A stretch of 64,000 nucleotides of DNA. Origin: Janthinobacterium lividum. GTDB lineage: Bacteria; Pseudomonadota; Gammaproteobacteria; Burkholderiales; Burkholderiaceae_D. Under the pieces are notes generated by a model. The model did not search any database. It was not told the DNA's origin and saw only the letters and a list, made by a program, of their open reading frames with translations. The position numbers were made by a program, and so were the translations under genes. Shown here in pieces: positions 38,251-47,971 of this stretch. Each line of letters opens with the position of its first letter. Position 1 is the stretch's first letter. The stretch spans positions 5,828,001 through 5,892,000 of the forward strand of contig NZ_CP075583.1 of the NCBI RefSeq assembly GCF_023509035.1, given 5' to 3'.

Positions 38251-40938
38251 TTACTCCGGCTGGGCCGGATCGACAGGATCAACGGGATCGGCTGGTTCAG
38301 CCGCCGTCGGCGCGGCATCAGTGCCCGCCTCCGTCGTCAGCTCGACTTCGTCGATATCCGTTTCCACCACGCGCTGCAGGCCGGAAAGCTTGGTGCCGTC
38401 TTCCACGGCGATCAGGGTCACGCCCTGCGTTGCGCGGCCCATCTCGCGGATTTCCGACACGCGGGTGCGGATCAATACGCCACCGGTGGTAATCAGCATG
38501 ATTTCATCGCTGGTATCGACCAGGGTCGCGGCAACCACTCTACCGTTGCGCTCGCTGGTCTGGATGGCGATCATGCCTTTCGTGCCACGGCCATGGCGCG
38601 TGTACTCGGTGATCGGCGTACGCTTGCCGTAACCGTTTTCCGTTGCCGTCAGCACCGACTGCTGCTCGTTCTCGGCCACCAGCAGGGCGATCACGTGCTG
38701 GCCTTCTTCCAGGTTCATGCCGCGCACGCCGCGCGCCGTACGGCCCATCGGACGCACATCGTTTTCATCGAAGCGCACTGCCTTGCCCGAATCGGAGAAC
38801 AGCATCACGTCGTGCTGGCCATCGGTCAGCGCCGCGCCGATCAGGAAGTCGCCGTCGTCCAGGTCGACCGCGATGATGCCGGCCTTGCGTGGATTGCTGA
38901 AGTCCTTCAGCGGCGTCTTCTTGACGGTACCCAGGCTGGTCGACATGAAGACGTAATGGTCTTCCGGGAACGTGCGGTTCTCGCCCGACAGCGGCAGGAT
39001 CACGGTGATCTTTTCGTTGTCCTGCAGCGGGAACATGTTGACGATAGGCTTGCCGCGCGAATTGCGCGAGCCTTGCGGCACTTCCCACACCTTCAGCCAG
39101 TACATGCGGCCACGATCCGAGAAGCACAGGATGTAGTCGTGCGTATTGGCGATGAACAGCTGGTCGATCCAGTCTTCCTCTTTGGTCGCCATGGCCTGCT
39201 TGCCGCGTCCGCCGCGCTTCTGCGCACGGTATTCGGTGATCGGCTGCGCCTTCATGTAGCCCGTGTGCGACAGGGTCACGACCATGTCTTGCGGCGTGAT
39301 CAAATCTTCCGTTTCCAGGTCGGTCGCATTCAACTCGATCTGCGAGCGGCGCACGTCCTTGTTGCCGGCGCCGTATTCGTTTTTCGCCGCAGTCATTTCA
39401 TCGGTGATGATGACGGTGACTCTTTCCGGCTTGGCCAGGATATCGAGCAAGTCGGCGATATGTTCCATCACGTCCTTGTACTCGTTGACGATCTTGTCCT
39501 GCTCCAGGCCGGTCAGGCGTTGCAGGCGCATTTGCAGAATTTCCTGCGCCTGGTCGTCCGACAACTTGTACAGGCCATCCGTTTGCATGCCGTAGTGCTT
39601 CGGCAGGTTTTCCGGACGGTAGGCATCGATGCCGCCTGGCGTCGTGCCGTCACCCGTGCGGGCCAGCATTTCGCGCACGACGGACGAATCCCAGGCCTTG
39701 GCCATCAGCTCGACCTTGGCGATCGGCGGCGTTGGCGCGGCCTTGATGATGGCGATGAAGTCATCGATGTTGGCCAGCGCGACAGCCAGGCCTTCGAGCA
39801 CGTGGCCACGTTCGCGCGCCTTGCGCAGTTCGAACACGGTGCGGCGCGTGACCACTTCGCGGCGGTGCGACAGGAAGCATTGCAGCATCTGCTTGAGGTT
39901 CAGCAGCTTCGGCTGTCCATCGACCAGGGCCACCATGTTCATGCCGAAGGTGTCTTGCAACTGGGTCTGCTTGTACAGATTGTTCAGCACCACTTCCGGC
40001 ACTTCGCCCCGTTTCAGCTCGATCACCACGCGCATGCCCGACTTGTCGGATTCGTCGCGGATGTCGGAAATGCCGTCGAGCTTCTTGTCGCGCACGTTTT
40101 CGGCGATGCGTTCCAGCAAGGATTTCTTGTTGACCTGGAATGGCAGCTCGTCGACGATGATGGCGATGCGGCCGCCATCCTTGCCGTATTCTTCGAAGTG
40201 GGTCTTGGCGCGCATCACGACGCGGCCACGGCCCGTGCGGTAACCGTCGCGCACGCCGGACACGCCATAGATGATGCCGGCCGTCGGGAAGTCCGGCGCC
40301 GGGATCAGCTCGATCAATTCATCGATCGTGCAATCGGGGTTGCGCAGCACGTGCAGCGCGCCGTCGATGACTTCGGTGATGTTATGTGGCGGAATGTTCG
40401 TCGCCATGCCGACGGCGATACCGGACGAGCCATTGATCAGCAGGTTCGGGATACGCGTCGGCAAGACCGTCGGTTCCTTTTCCTTGCCATCGTAGTTGGG
40501 CTGGAAGTCGACGGTATCCTTGTCGATATCGGCCAGCAGCTCGCCGGCGATCTTGTCCAGGCGGCACTCGGTGTAACGCATCGCCGCGGCGCCATCGCCG
40601 TCGACGGAACCGAAGTTGCCCTGGCCATCGACGAGCATGTAGCGCAGCGAAAAATCTTGCGCCATGCGCACCAGTGTGTCGTAGATCGAGGCATCGCCGT
40701 GGGGATGGTATTTACCCATGGTTTCGCCGACCACGCGGGCGCACTTGACGTAAGGGCGGTTCCACACGTTATTCATTTCATGCATCGCGAACAAGACGCG
40801 GCGGTGCACTGGCTTCAAGCCATCACGCGCATCGGGCAAGGCGCGACCGACGATCACGCTCATGGCGTAATCGAGGTAGCTCTTGCGCATCTCTTCTTCG
40901 AGGGAAATAGGAATTGTTTCTTTTGCGAATTGATCCAT
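38251..40938 (-). CDS. gyrA: DNA gyrase subunit A
   Basis: 895 residues. N-terminal [47 protein letters not shown], the winged-helix core with the catalytic Tyr in [11 protein letters not shown] near residue 125, the coiled-coil stalk with [13 protein letters not shown], then a six-bladed C-terminal DNA-wrapping domain beginning near residue 530 with the GyrA box QKRGGRGKQ. The C-terminus is acidic and Pro/Asp-rich. In the quinolone region it reads [13 protein letters not shown], with Ala at the position of E. coli Ser83. It sits at the 5' end of the serC-to-ihfB block. Confidence 0.96.
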   Translation of the reverse strand: MDQFAKETIPISLEEEMRKSYLDYAMSVIVGRALPDARDGLKPVHRRVLFAMHEMNNVWNRPYVKCARVVGETMGKYHPHGDASIYDTLVRMAQDFSLRYMLVDGQGNFGSVDGDGAAAMRYTECRLDKIAGELLADIDKDTVDFQPNYDGKEKEPTVLPTRIPNLLINGSSGIAVGMATNIPPHNITEVIDGALHVLRNPDCTIDELIELIPAPDFPTAGIIYGVSGVRDGYRTGRGRVVMRAKTHFEEYGKDGGRIAIIVDELPFQVNKKSLLERIAENVRDKKLDGISDIRDESDKSGMRVVIELKRGEVPEVVLNNLYKQTQLQDTFGMNMVALVDGQPKLLNLKQMLQCFLSHRREVVTRRTVFELRKARERGHVLEGLAVALANIDDFIAIIKAAPTPPIAKVELMAKAWDSSVVREMLARTGDGTTPGGIDAYRPENLPKHYGMQTDGLYKLSDDQAQEILQMRLQRLTGLEQDKIVNEYKDVMEHIADLLDILAKPERVTVIITDEMTAAKNEYGAGNKDVRRSQIELNATDLETEDLITPQDMVVTLSHTGYMKAQPITEYRAQKRGGRGKQAMATKEEDWIDQLFIANTHDYILCFSDRGRMYWLKVWEVPQGSRNSRGKPIVNMFPLQDNEKITVILPLSGENRTFPEDHYVFMSTSLGTVKKTPLKDFSNPRKAGIIAVDLDDGDFLIGAALTDGQHDVMLFSDSGKAVRFDENDVRPMGRTARGVRGMNLEEGQHVIALLVAENEQQSVLTATENGYGKRTPITEYTRHGRGTKGMIAIQTSERNGRVVAATLVDTSDEIMLITTGGVLIRTRVSEIREMGRATQGVTLIAVEDGTKLSGLQRVVETDIDEVELTTEAGTDAAPTAAEPADPVDPVDPAQPE

Positions 40939-41594
40939 TGGCGGTTCGACTGATCTCAGGCTGTGGTTAACTTATCTGTTACGCAATGTATGACGCAATA
41001 CTGCATATCCTGGGTGGCTGTCGTCGTGGACGCCGCGCTACGCGCTGCTGGCGCGGCCCGGCTTCCATGTCGCAGAGTGATTGAACAAATCGACGGGCTG
41101 GCGGCACGATCAGTACGGGTACCGCAAGGGTACCTCCTGGCCATACGGTGCTGCCGTGGGCATTTGCTCGACACTCTTAACAGTCAAGCGCACGATTTTA
41201 GCATGCGCGCCCAGCTACCTGTACAAATTGGCCATACCGACAAGATTGGCAGTTTGCACCGGGGGCGTGCACGTAGACCTGTCGATAATGCACAATGGAA
41301 ATACCAGTTCAAGACACCTGCCCTTAAAAGTGGCAAAAAAAACGATCAATTGTTACAGACGCGTTACAAATGGGCATTTTCGTTGCGCAAAAACAACGCA
41401 CGGTCTAAAATCGGGCAAGCTTTGATTTAACCACGGTCGTGTGCCCCTGATGCGTGTGGCAAAATGACTGGGAAGTTAATTGCTAGTTTCGCAATCTGAA
41501 ACGAGCGCATATGGTCTACATGATAAAATCTTGGCACGTAGCACCAGTAGCGCAGTGTTGTTCTGCGGATATCACCCCCCGAAAGGAAAAAAGA
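40939..41594. other. Gap of 656 bases between divergent gyrA and ompA; no gene supported
   Basis: Overlapping plus-strand frames of 155 and 114 codons begin near 40963 and 41081. Their products have mixed composition, no motif and no ribosome site, so they were not called. The gap should hold both promoters and the ompA leader. Confidence 0.5.
41383..41411 (+). promoter_or_regulatory. Candidate sigma70 promoter for ompA
   Basis: TTGCGC (41383-41388), 17 bases, TAAAAT (41406-41411). It gives a leader of about 180 bases before the ompA ATG, a length common for ompA-type mRNAs. Confidence 0.4.
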
Positions 41595-42305
41595 ATGAAT
41601 AAATTTGTAACGCTGTTTTTCGCTGCATCCGCAGTGATTGCTGGCTCGGCTTCGGCCCAAACCCCAACCTCCCCACCATTCGCGCCAGTTACCACTGACA
41701 TCCAAGCACCAAGCCCAAAAAGCGCTTACGTGCAAGATGCCCGCGGCGTGATCGTGCGTGATCCATTCGGCCTGTGCTGGCGTACCGGCTACTGGACACC
41801 TGCTGACGCAGTGCCAGGTTGCGACGTGCCACTGTGCGTAGAGCCAGAAACCCTGCAAGACGGCAAATGCGTGGCTCCTCCAGCACCAGTCGTACCAGCA
41901 CCAGCACCAGCCGTTGTCGTACCAGTACCAGTCGTCGTTGCTCCTACCTCGGAAAAAGTCAGCTTCGCTGCTGATGCATTCTTCGATTTCGACAAAGCTA
42001 CGCTGAAGCCAGAAGGCAAAGCCAAGCTGGACGAGCTGTCCGCACAACTGGGCGGCATCAACCTGGAAGTCATCATCGCTGTGGGTCACACCGACTCCGT
42101 CGGCACCGATGCTTACAACCAAAAACTGTCGGTACGTCGTGCTGATGCTGTCAAAGCCTACCTGGTCACCAAAGGCGTTGAAAGCAACCGCGTGTACACC
42201 GAAGGCAAAGGCGAGAAACAACCTGTTGCTGATAACAAAACTGCCGAAGGCCGTGCGAAAAACCGTCGCGTGGAAATCGAAGTTGTTGGTACCCGCAACA
42301 AGTAA
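41595..42305 (+). CDS. ompA: OmpA-family outer-membrane protein
   Basis: 236 residues from ATG 41595 with GAAAGGAAAA just before it. Signal peptide MNKFVTLFFAASAVIAGSASA. A short N-terminal part with cysteines (GLCWRTGYWTP... GCDVPLCVEP) replaces the usual eight-stranded barrel, followed by a Pro/Val/Ala linker (PAPAPAVVVPVPVVV). The C-terminal OmpA-like peptidoglycan-binding domain has AHTDSVGTDAYNQKLSVRRADAVKAYL and GKGEKQPVADNKTAEGRAKNRRVEIEV. The codon choice is restricted, as in very highly expressed genes. It links the outer membrane to the cell wall. Confidence 0.9.
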   Translation: MNKFVTLFFAASAVIAGSASAQTPTSPPFAPVTTDIQAPSPKSAYVQDARGVIVRDPFGLCWRTGYWTPADAVPGCDVPLCVEPETLQDGKCVAPPAPVVPAPAPAVVVPVPVVVAPTSEKVSFAADAFFDFDKATLKPEGKAKLDELSAQLGGINLEVIIAVGHTDSVGTDAYNQKLSVRRADAVKAYLVTKGVESNRVYTEGKGEKQPVADNKTAEGRAKNRRVEIEVVGTRNK

Positions 42306-42358
42306 TAGCTGAGTTCCTGGACTTGCCGCAAGTCATCGCGCAAGTCAAGAACAGCATG

Positions 42359-42388
42359 AAAAACCCCGCTTCGGCGGGGTTTTTTTTC
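42359..42388 (+). terminator. Rho-independent terminator of ompA
   Basis: AAAAACCCCGC, UUCG tetraloop (42370-42373), GCGGGG and nine Ts. A textbook stable hairpin that ends the ompA transcript 53 bases after its stop. Confidence 0.95.
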
Positions 42389-42432
42389 GTCCGTGGCTGC
42401 CCAATTGTAAAATTGCCGCTATTATTCGACCT

Positions 42433-43128
42433 ATGAACGCCGACCCTCTCGAAATCCAAAAATTCAGTGAGCTGGCCCACCGCTGGTGGGACCCCACATC
42501 CGAGTTTCGTCCTCTGCACGAAATTAATCCCCTGCGCCTAGAATGGATCAACGCGAAAGTGCCGCTGGCCGGCAAGCGCGTAATCGACATCGGCTGCGGC
42601 GGCGGCATCCTGGCCGAATCGATGGCACGCAAGGGTGCCGACGTGACGGGCATCGACCTGTCCGACAAGGCATTGAAAGTTGCCGACCTGCACAGCCTGG
42701 AATCTGGCGCCAAGGTACGCTACAAGCTGATCGCCGCCGAAGCCATGGCCGAGGAAGAAGCCGGCCAGTACGACGTCGTGACCTGCATGGAAATGCTCGA
42801 GCACGTGCCAGACCCTGCCGCTATCGTCAAGGCCTGCGCCACCCTGGTGAAACCGGGCGGCCACATCTTCCTGTCGACCCTGAACCGCAACCCGAAAGCG
42901 TATCTGTTCGCCATCCTGGGCGCCGAGTACCTGCTGCGTCTGTTGCCGAAAGGCACGCACGACTATGACAAATTCATCACCCCGGCCGAGCTGTCGCAAT
43001 ACGTGCGCAGCGCCGGCCTGGACATCAACAGCATGCGCGGCATGGGCTACAATCCGCTGACCAAGATTTACTCACTTAATAGCGATACCAGCGTCAATTA
43101 TCTGGTGGCCTGCACCCGGCCGCTGTAA
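42433..43128 (+). CDS. ubiG: Ubiquinone biosynthesis O-methyltransferase
   Basis: 231 residues. N-terminal [33 protein letters not shown] is diagnostic of UbiG. The SAM motif I is [14 protein letters not shown] near residue 50, and the post-motif region is [20 protein letters not shown] near 113. It makes both O-methylations in ubiquinone synthesis at the membrane face. It is followed by gph 68 bases later, the usual ubiG-gph pair. Confidence 0.95.
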   Translation: MNADPLEIQKFSELAHRWWDPTSEFRPLHEINPLRLEWINAKVPLAGKRVIDIGCGGGILAESMARKGADVTGIDLSDKALKVADLHSLESGAKVRYKLIAAEAMAEEEAGQYDVVTCMEMLEHVPDPAAIVKACATLVKPGGHIFLSTLNRNPKAYLFAILGAEYLLRLLPKGTHDYDKFITPAELSQYVRSAGLDINSMRGMGYNPLTKIYSLNSDTSVNYLVACTRPL

Positions 43129-43196
43129 CCATCACGCACAATACAAGGCGGCTGCGGCCGCCATTTTTCATTCCTACTTGACACACTTTGCCCGCC

Positions 43197-43900
43197 ATGA
43201 TCACAGACCCTCTGCCAGCCCCGCGCGCCATCCTGTTCGACCTCGACGGCACCCTGGCCGACACCGCGCCCGACCTGGCAGCGGCCATCAACCTGCTGCG
43301 CGCGCGCGCCGGCCTGGCGCCGACCCCGTATGAGATCCTGCGTCCCACGGCCTCGGCCGGCGCGCGCGGCATGATAGGCGTGTCGTATGGCGTGCAACCT
43401 GGCGAAAGCGGCTACGAAGCCCTGAAAGACGGCTTCCTGAACAATTACGAAGCGGCGCTGGCCGTGGAAAGCCGTTTATTCGACGGCATCCCCGCCATGC
43501 TGGAAGGCTTGAGCGCCCTGGGCCTGGCCTGGGGCGTGGTCACCAACAAGGCCGCCCGCTTCACCGACCCGCTGGTCGGCCAGATCGGCCTGGGCGCCGC
43601 CGGCTGCGTAATCTCGGGCGACACCATGCCGCACCCGAAACCGCACCCCGCCCCCTGCTGGAGGCGGCCCGGCGCCTGGACCTGACGCCGCAAGACTGCT
43701 GGTACGTGGGCGACGACCTGCGCGACATCCAGGCCGGCCGCGCCGCCGGCATGCGCACGGTGGCCTGCGCCTGGGGCTACTGCGGTCCCGTCGAGCCGCA
43801 GCACTGGAACGCCGACCATCTGCTGGATACGCCGCAAGCGTTGCTCGAACTGGTCAGCGCGGTGGTGAAGGCGGCGCAAGAGCGGCAGTTAGCGGCGTAA
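43197..43900 (+). pseudogene. gph: Phosphoglycolate phosphatase, frameshifted
   Basis: About 234 residues of HAD superfamily type. FDLDGTLADTAPDLAAAIN holds the nucleophile Asp; WGVVTNKAARFTDPL is the second motif; KPHPAP holds the Lys; and WYVGDDLRDIQAGRAAGM carries the metal Asp pair. At the C run 43652-43656 the frame shifts: before it PHPAPC, after it PLLEAARRLDLTPQDC in the other frame. Adding one C restores a single frame to the stop at 43900. It removes 2-phosphoglycolate produced by DNA repair or oxygenation. Start at ATG 43197 (an upstream Met at 43188 is also open). Confidence 0.85.
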
Positions 43901-43983
43901 ATCGGCCTCCGCTTGATCTGGCGCGCCAACAAACAAATGCATCATGCAAGAGTGTGAAAATTGCGCTACGTTGACGATACGCT

Positions 43984-44319
43984 GGGGACGACCTGGTTTC
44001 GACATGGCTTGCAAAGCAGCGCAAAGCGTACCGAGGGCGGGCTACCTCGTAAATACAAGCTGAAAAACTTAACTGCCATCAATAACTCGTACGCACTGGC
44101 AGCTTAATCGCTGTTAGCCCTGGAACACCTCGTCCCCGGGGTGGGCCGTCAAAAGCTCCAGAGTCACCGCAGAGCTCGTCTGATGCTGGCTTACTTGGCA
44201 TCCGACTAAATAATAGGTAACTCGCTTGCCCATAAGCTGCACAGCCGTGCTGGCTGAGTTAAATGAAATGATCGTGCCAAGTAGGTAGAACTGTCTGTGG
44301 AGTGCTTGCGGATGTGGGG
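43984..44319 (+). pseudogene. ssrA: Truncated tandem copy of tmRNA (ssrA), 3' tRNA-like half missing
   Basis: Copy 1 matches the complete ssrA at 44487 over its 5' acceptor strand (GGGGACGACC), pseudoknot region and coding part, but the homology ends at about GCGGATGTGGG. No T-arm, acceptor 3' strand or CCA follows, so it cannot be charged with alanine as a normal tmRNA. Its tag frame reads GCC-ATC-AAT-AAC-TCG-TAC-GCA-CTG-GCA-GCT-TAA, that is AINNSYALAA, against ANDNSYALAA in copy 2. The -10 is TACGTT (43967-43972) instead of TACAAT. A shared AATGCATCATGCAAGAGTG block (43936-43954) precedes it. Confidence 0.8.
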
Positions 44320-44377
44320 GTTGTGCGGGACTTCGGCGGGCACAGCCCGGCGCCGCACAACCGGCTTGCGCCTGCCA

Positions 44378-44402
44378 GCGCAAACCTCTCCGATTCGTCT
44401 GG
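44378..44402 (+). repeat. 25-base sequence shared with DNA beyond the island (60534-60558)
   Basis: GCGCAAACCTCTCCGATTCG and the next 5 bases match the segment at 60534 in 23 of 25 positions. It lies between the two ssrA copies. The second site lies just past the displaced ssrA terminator, which suggests this spacer was once ssrA downstream flank. Confidence 0.6.
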
Positions 44403-44469
44403 TTCAAGCGATTCGAAGATGCCTCGTTCCTTACCGCGAATGCATCATGCAAGAGTGGGCGGATTGCGC

Positions 44470-44475
44470 TACAAT
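44470..44475 (+). promoter_or_regulatory. -10 box of the complete ssrA
   Basis: TACAAT, five of six consensus bases, 12 bases before the mature 5' end at 44487. The corresponding -35 is weak (ATGCAA at 44447-44452). The same block upstream of copy 1 is degenerate (TACGTT). Confidence 0.55.
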
Positions 44476-44486
44476 GAAGGTTCTGT

Positions 44487-44847
44487 GGGGACGACCTGGT
44501 TTCGACGTGGGTTGCAAAGCAGCGCAGGGCATACCGAGGGCGGGCTACCTCGTAAATACAACCTGAAAAAACTTAACTGCAAACGATAACTCGTACGCAC
44601 TGGCAGCTTAATCGCTGTTAGCTCTAGAACACCTCGTCCCTGGGGTGGGCCGTCAAAAGCTCTAGAGTCATTTACAGGGACTCGTCGTATGCTGGGTTAC
44701 TTAGCGTCCGACTAAATAATAGGTAACTCGCTTGCCCATAACGTGCACATCCGTGCTGGCTGAGTTAAATTAAATGATAGTGCTAAGTATGTAGAACTGT
44801 CTGTAGAGTGCTTGCGGACGCGGGTTCGATTCCCGCCGTCTCCACCA
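44487..44847 (+). ncRNA. ssrA: Transfer-messenger RNA (tmRNA)
   Basis: 361 nt. The 5' strand GGGGACG pairs with the 3' strand CGTCTCC; the third pair is G-U, the alanine identity element, and an encoded ACCA ends at 44847. The T-arm GCGGGTTCGATTCCCGC is seen. The tag frame starts with GCA at 44579 and reads ANDNSYALAA, ending at TAA 44609-44611. tmRNA rescues stalled ribosomes by trans-translation with SmpB. An island is integrated at its 3' end; because attL keeps the last bases, the gene is still complete. Confidence 0.95.
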
Positions 44848-44853
44848 CTGAAT
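44825..44853 (+). repeat. attL: left attachment site in the ssrA 3' end
   Basis: TTCGATTCCCGCCGTCTCCA then CCACTGAAT. The same stretch recurs at 60435-60463, with GA for CC after TTCGATT and one T missing before CCACCACTG. These bound the island. Confidence 0.75.
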
Positions 44854-44869
44854 TGTACTAAGCCTTCCA

Positions 44870-44898
44870 ACGCCGTCCAAGTGACGGCGTTTTCTTTT
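44870..44898 (+). terminator. Island-supplied ssrA terminator
   Basis: Perfect 8-base stem ACGCCGTC (44870-44877) / GACGGCGT (44883-44890), then TTTTCTTTTCT. It lies 23 bases after the tmRNA 3' end and inside the island, so it replaces the native terminator now at 60465. Confidence 0.8.
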
Positions 44899-44960
44899 CT
44901 TCTCCCTCTGTAAACCTTTCCAATCGAGACTTGCCAAATCCAAGCCCATCCAATCATAAT

Positions 44961-44980
44961 GGGGGTATCGGAGGGGGTAT
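44961..44980 (+). repeat. Paired GGGGGTAT integrase arm-type site, left
   Basis: GGGGGTAT at 44961-44968 and again at 44973-44980 (12-base spacing). A third copy is at 45015-45022 inside the integrase start. The same pair with the same spacing occurs near the right end. Confidence 0.55.
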
Positions 44981-45008
44981 CCTTCAAAATTGAACCGTAA
45001 GGAAAAGT

Positions 45009-46192
45009 ATGGCTGGGGGTATCGCGAGCGGCAAGCTATCAGACAAGGGCGTCAAGGCGTTTATATCGAAGGGCGAGCGAGGGAAAAAGCTCGCGGATGG
45101 CGGAGGACTTCACCTCTTTATCACTCCTGCGGGCGGCACAACCTGGCGTATCAAATACCGCCTGGATAGCAAGGAAAAAATCTATTCCATAGGCCCCTAT
45201 CCACTTATCAGTCTTGCTGCCGCACGTGTCGAACTGAGTGAGGTCAAGGGCTTGCTGCTGGAAGGCAAAGATCCGGTGACTCATCGTCGCGTCAGCCGCG
45301 CGGCCCACGCCTCCAGCGCAGACAACACTTTTCAATCAGTCGCCCAAGAATGGTTGACGATGAAGCAAAAGGAGTGGAGCGCTGTCCATCACGTGAAGTC
45401 AGCGCGAGCTTTCGAACGAGATGTCTATCCGTCGCTTGGCAAACTGCCCATCGCGAGTATCACCCCGGCCATGGTAGCGACTACGATTCAAGACATCTAC
45501 AAGCGGGACGTACTTGAAACCGCATCGCGCATCCTCCAACACGTCAACGGCGTCTTTCGCTACTCCCAGGCAAAGGGACTTTGTCGAGACAACCCGGCTG
45601 CACCGGCACGAGAAGTGCTGCCCCGTAAAAAAGACAGTGGCCGCATGCCCGCCCTTCTCAATTACCCTGCGTTAGGCGATTTGTTACGCCGGGCGCAACT
45701 TGCTCGCCTTTCCCCGGCTGTACATATGGCACACCGTCTCTGCGCTTTTACAGCGGCACGCATAGGGAACGTCGTTAACGCGGAATGGAGCGAATTTCAG
45801 CTAGACGGCGACGAGCCGCTTTGGACTATTCCACGGCACAAAATGAAAGTCACCACGCGTGACATTGACCATAGAGTCCCCCTTTGTAAAGAAATAGCGG
45901 AAGAGTTACGTCGCTGGCAAGCGATGATCGGAAAGAAGGGATACGTATTTCCATCCCCGGCTGGCGGGAAGCATATCGGCAGGGAGTCTATAGAGAAGGT
46001 TTATCGGGTGACACTCAATCTAGCCGGAAAGCATTCCCCCATGGCTGGCGCAGTGCGCTCTCCACTCTAGCACGTGATAACGGCTTCGAAAGGGACGTTG
46101 TGGAACTCACTCTCGATCATGCGCATGACGACGAGGTTGCTCGTGCCTATGACCGTGGCGAGCGGTTTTACGCAGCGTATTGCCCTGTTTAA
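45009..46192 (+). pseudogene. P4-type tyrosine integrase, frameshifted near its C-terminus
   Basis: About 394 residues after correction. N-terminal arm-binding DUF4102-like domain (MAGGIASGKLSDKGVKAFI... GKKLADGGGLHLFITPAGGTTWRIKYR), a core-binding domain, and a catalytic domain with the first Arg in LCAFTAARIGNVVNAEW near residue 248. The frame breaks in the C run before ATGGCTGG (about 46036-46040). One added C gives SPHGWRSALSTLARDNGF, restoring H-x-x-R, and later ARAYDRGERF, before the TAA at 46190-46192. Without the correction the HxxR motif and the nucleophile Tyr are lost. It is next to attL, as expected for the integrase of this island. Confidence 0.85.
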
Positions 46193-46284
46193 CTGGTGGG
46201 GGAGCAGCTCATTACCGCTCAACAAGGAGCGAAGATTCTGCCTCTAAATTCCGCGTCAGTTGCCGCTGCCTGACGAATTCACCT

Positions 46285-46340
46285 AACTTGTAGAAAAATG
46301 GTAGAAAATTTTCGCAACTTGTAGAAATTATCGTAACTTG
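46285..46340 (+). repeat. Three AACTTGT direct repeats upstream of the AT-rich gene
   Basis: AACTTG at 46285, 46316 and 46335, twice continuing as AACTTGTAGAAA, with a further GGTAGAAAA between. They lie within 80 bases of the gene starting at 46367, so they may be operators for its own product or iteron-like binding sites. Confidence 0.4.
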
Positions 46341-46366
46341 TTTGCAAAATTTTGACCAAAATAAAC

Positions 46367-47368
46367 ATGCCAAACCCCGAAAAAACTCAACAAATTGACC
46401 CCAATAACGTTATTGAACACGTTCAGTTCTATCGTATTGATAAAGTGGCGGAAATGCTGGGATGCACTACGGGTGATGTGCTGCAACTCGGCATAAGTGG
46501 GAAAATCGCTATCAGCGCGCCAATTATAGCGGGAGGAAAATACACGTGGCCAAACGGACTTGCATTGGTCGCGTTCCCCGAAATCAGTGAGCCTTTCACT
46601 TATGCTTTCGATGAAGTTGACCGTGTTGTTTTATCAATGCACGATCTCGCCCGCATCGAAGCTGTCGGGGGCGTCATCCCGCAATCGTTCATCTCAACAA
46701 GCAGAGCGCAGCAAGCTATCGATAGCTGTTTTGACTCTTTTGAAGAAATCGTAAATTTTGAACAGAGGACCATTCCCGAATTACAACAAATGGTAACCGA
46801 TGAGCGATTGAAATTTGAAGCGTTTCTTGATTCTGAAGTTCAATACAACAATGACGATAAAGCATTGATAGCGAAGTCTCTCTTTGAAGATCCAGGTCCG
46901 ATGCAAGAGGGGGTTCGCCTTGCTTTTCACAAATTCCAGAGGCGGAGTGCGGATGATTGGTACAAGCTGCGCAAATTAGGATTAGAAAGTATATGGAAAT
47001 CGACCGGACAGATTAAACGAAAGTCCCCAAAAACAACAATAGATCACTTATTTGTTTCCCGAGAACAGGTGGAAAGTCTTACTAACGTAGTACCAAAAAG
47101 TCATAAAAAGGCCAACACTTGTGACGTGGAAAATGGTCATACCGAACGTCACCACGCGAACCGCGAAGCCGTCCTCTTTGCGTTTGCGTATTGCCTTCAA
47201 AAATATGGTGCAGAAGGGCAAAAACCGGCCGCTGAGTGGGCGAGGCTCATCGAGCAACGTGGCGAGGAGTTTTGGACTACCGGGCAACCGAGACTCAGCC
47301 TGCCTACAATAGAAACACTGATAAGATTAACAAAAAAACCACCTACTAAAAAATACATTGGTAAGTAA
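46367..47368 (+). CDS. Island protein of unknown function
   Basis: 333 residues from ATG 46367 (MPNPEKTQQIDPN); a TTG 15 bases earlier is also in frame. The N-terminal part (VIEHVQFYRIDKVAEMLGCTTGDVLQLGISGKIAISAPI) looks like a MerR/AlpA-like HTH that reads a promoter-like element. The middle is helical and acidic. The C-terminal part (REAVLFAFAYCLQKYGAEGQKPAAEWARLI) resembles parts found in CP4-57-type islands of unknown role. Upstream AACTTGT repeats suggest self-regulation. Confidence 0.6.
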   Translation: MPNPEKTQQIDPNNVIEHVQFYRIDKVAEMLGCTTGDVLQLGISGKIAISAPIIAGGKYTWPNGLALVAFPEISEPFTYAFDEVDRVVLSMHDLARIEAVGGVIPQSFISTSRAQQAIDSCFDSFEEIVNFEQRTIPELQQMVTDERLKFEAFLDSEVQYNNDDKALIAKSLFEDPGPMQEGVRLAFHKFQRRSADDWYKLRKLGLESIWKSTGQIKRKSPKTTIDHLFVSREQVESLTNVVPKSHKKANTCDVENGHTERHHANREAVLFAFAYCLQKYGAEGQKPAAEWARLIEQRGEEFWTTGQPRLSLPTIETLIRLTKKPPTKKYIGK

Positions 47369-47449
47369 ATTTACTCAGCACTTTTTCGCATTACCTCCCA
47401 TCTAACATCTCAGTCATGCCGGTACTCCCCGGTGCCCCTTAAGGTTAAC

Positions 47450-47695
47450 ATGACTGAGACTACTTCCTCCCTGCCCCCTCCACTGAGCATCTTGCGTCGT
47501 CGCCAAGTAGAGGCACGCATCGCGCTTTCCCGTTCGTGCATCTACGACAAGCTCTCCCCAAAATCCCCACGGTTCGATCCGTCCTTTCCTCGTCCAGTGC
47601 AACTTGGCCCGAACGCCGTAGGCTGGATCGAATCCGAGATCGAAGCTTGGCTGCACACCCGCCTCCAAGTCAGCCGCAGCGCCACTTTCTGCTAA
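47450..47695 (+). CDS. alpA: AlpA-family phage/island transcriptional regulator
   Basis: 81 residues from ATG 47450. LPPPLSILRRRQVEARIALSRSCIYDKLSPKSPRFDPSFPRPVQLGPNAVGWIESEIEAWLHTRL is the AlpA winged-helix core with the ending W-x-E-x-EI-x-AW, typical of the family. AlpA of CP4-57 activates the integrase or excisionase gene and drives excision. It lies after the unknown gene and before the inovirus-Gp2-like gene, the same position as in CP4-57-type islands. No separate excisionase was seen, so AlpA may also act as one. Confidence 0.88.
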   Translation: MTETTSSLPPPLSILRRRQVEARIALSRSCIYDKLSPKSPRFDPSFPRPVQLGPNAVGWIESEIEAWLHTRLQVSRSATFC

Positions 47696-47971
47696 TGCCT
47701 CGCCCAGTCGCATGGAGTTCAAAGCTTCATGCACTGAATCTCCAATCAGTTATAAGTGTTTGAAATTTTCTATAATAATCGCATAACTCCGTTATTAAAA
47801 ACATCCTACCTCGCCCGGCTCCACGTAACATTCCTTCTATTTCATCACGAATAACGAGACATTTCTACCTGACATCAATTCTGGTTATTATTATTATTAA
47901 TAATAAAAATAATTAATACGGAAATACAATAACAAAAAGCTATTTAAAAACATGGATACAAAGGGAACTCC

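Noticed and set aside
38593..40953. Plus-strand frame of 786 codons opposite gyrA
   Set aside because: Shadow frame; His/Arg/Gln-rich, no domain.
41195..41226. Possible gyrA promoter TTGTAC / TAAAAT on the minus strand
   Set aside because: Spacing is 20 bases, too long for a normal sigma70 promoter.
40963..41430. Plus-strand frame of 155 codons between gyrA and ompA
   Set aside because: No motif, no ribosome site, and overlapping another open frame of equal quality; mixed composition typical of GC-rich random frames.
46285..46340. CRISPR-like or tandem array
   Set aside because: Only three 7-base repeats with unequal spacing; no array of spacers. No CRISPR was found anywhere in the window.
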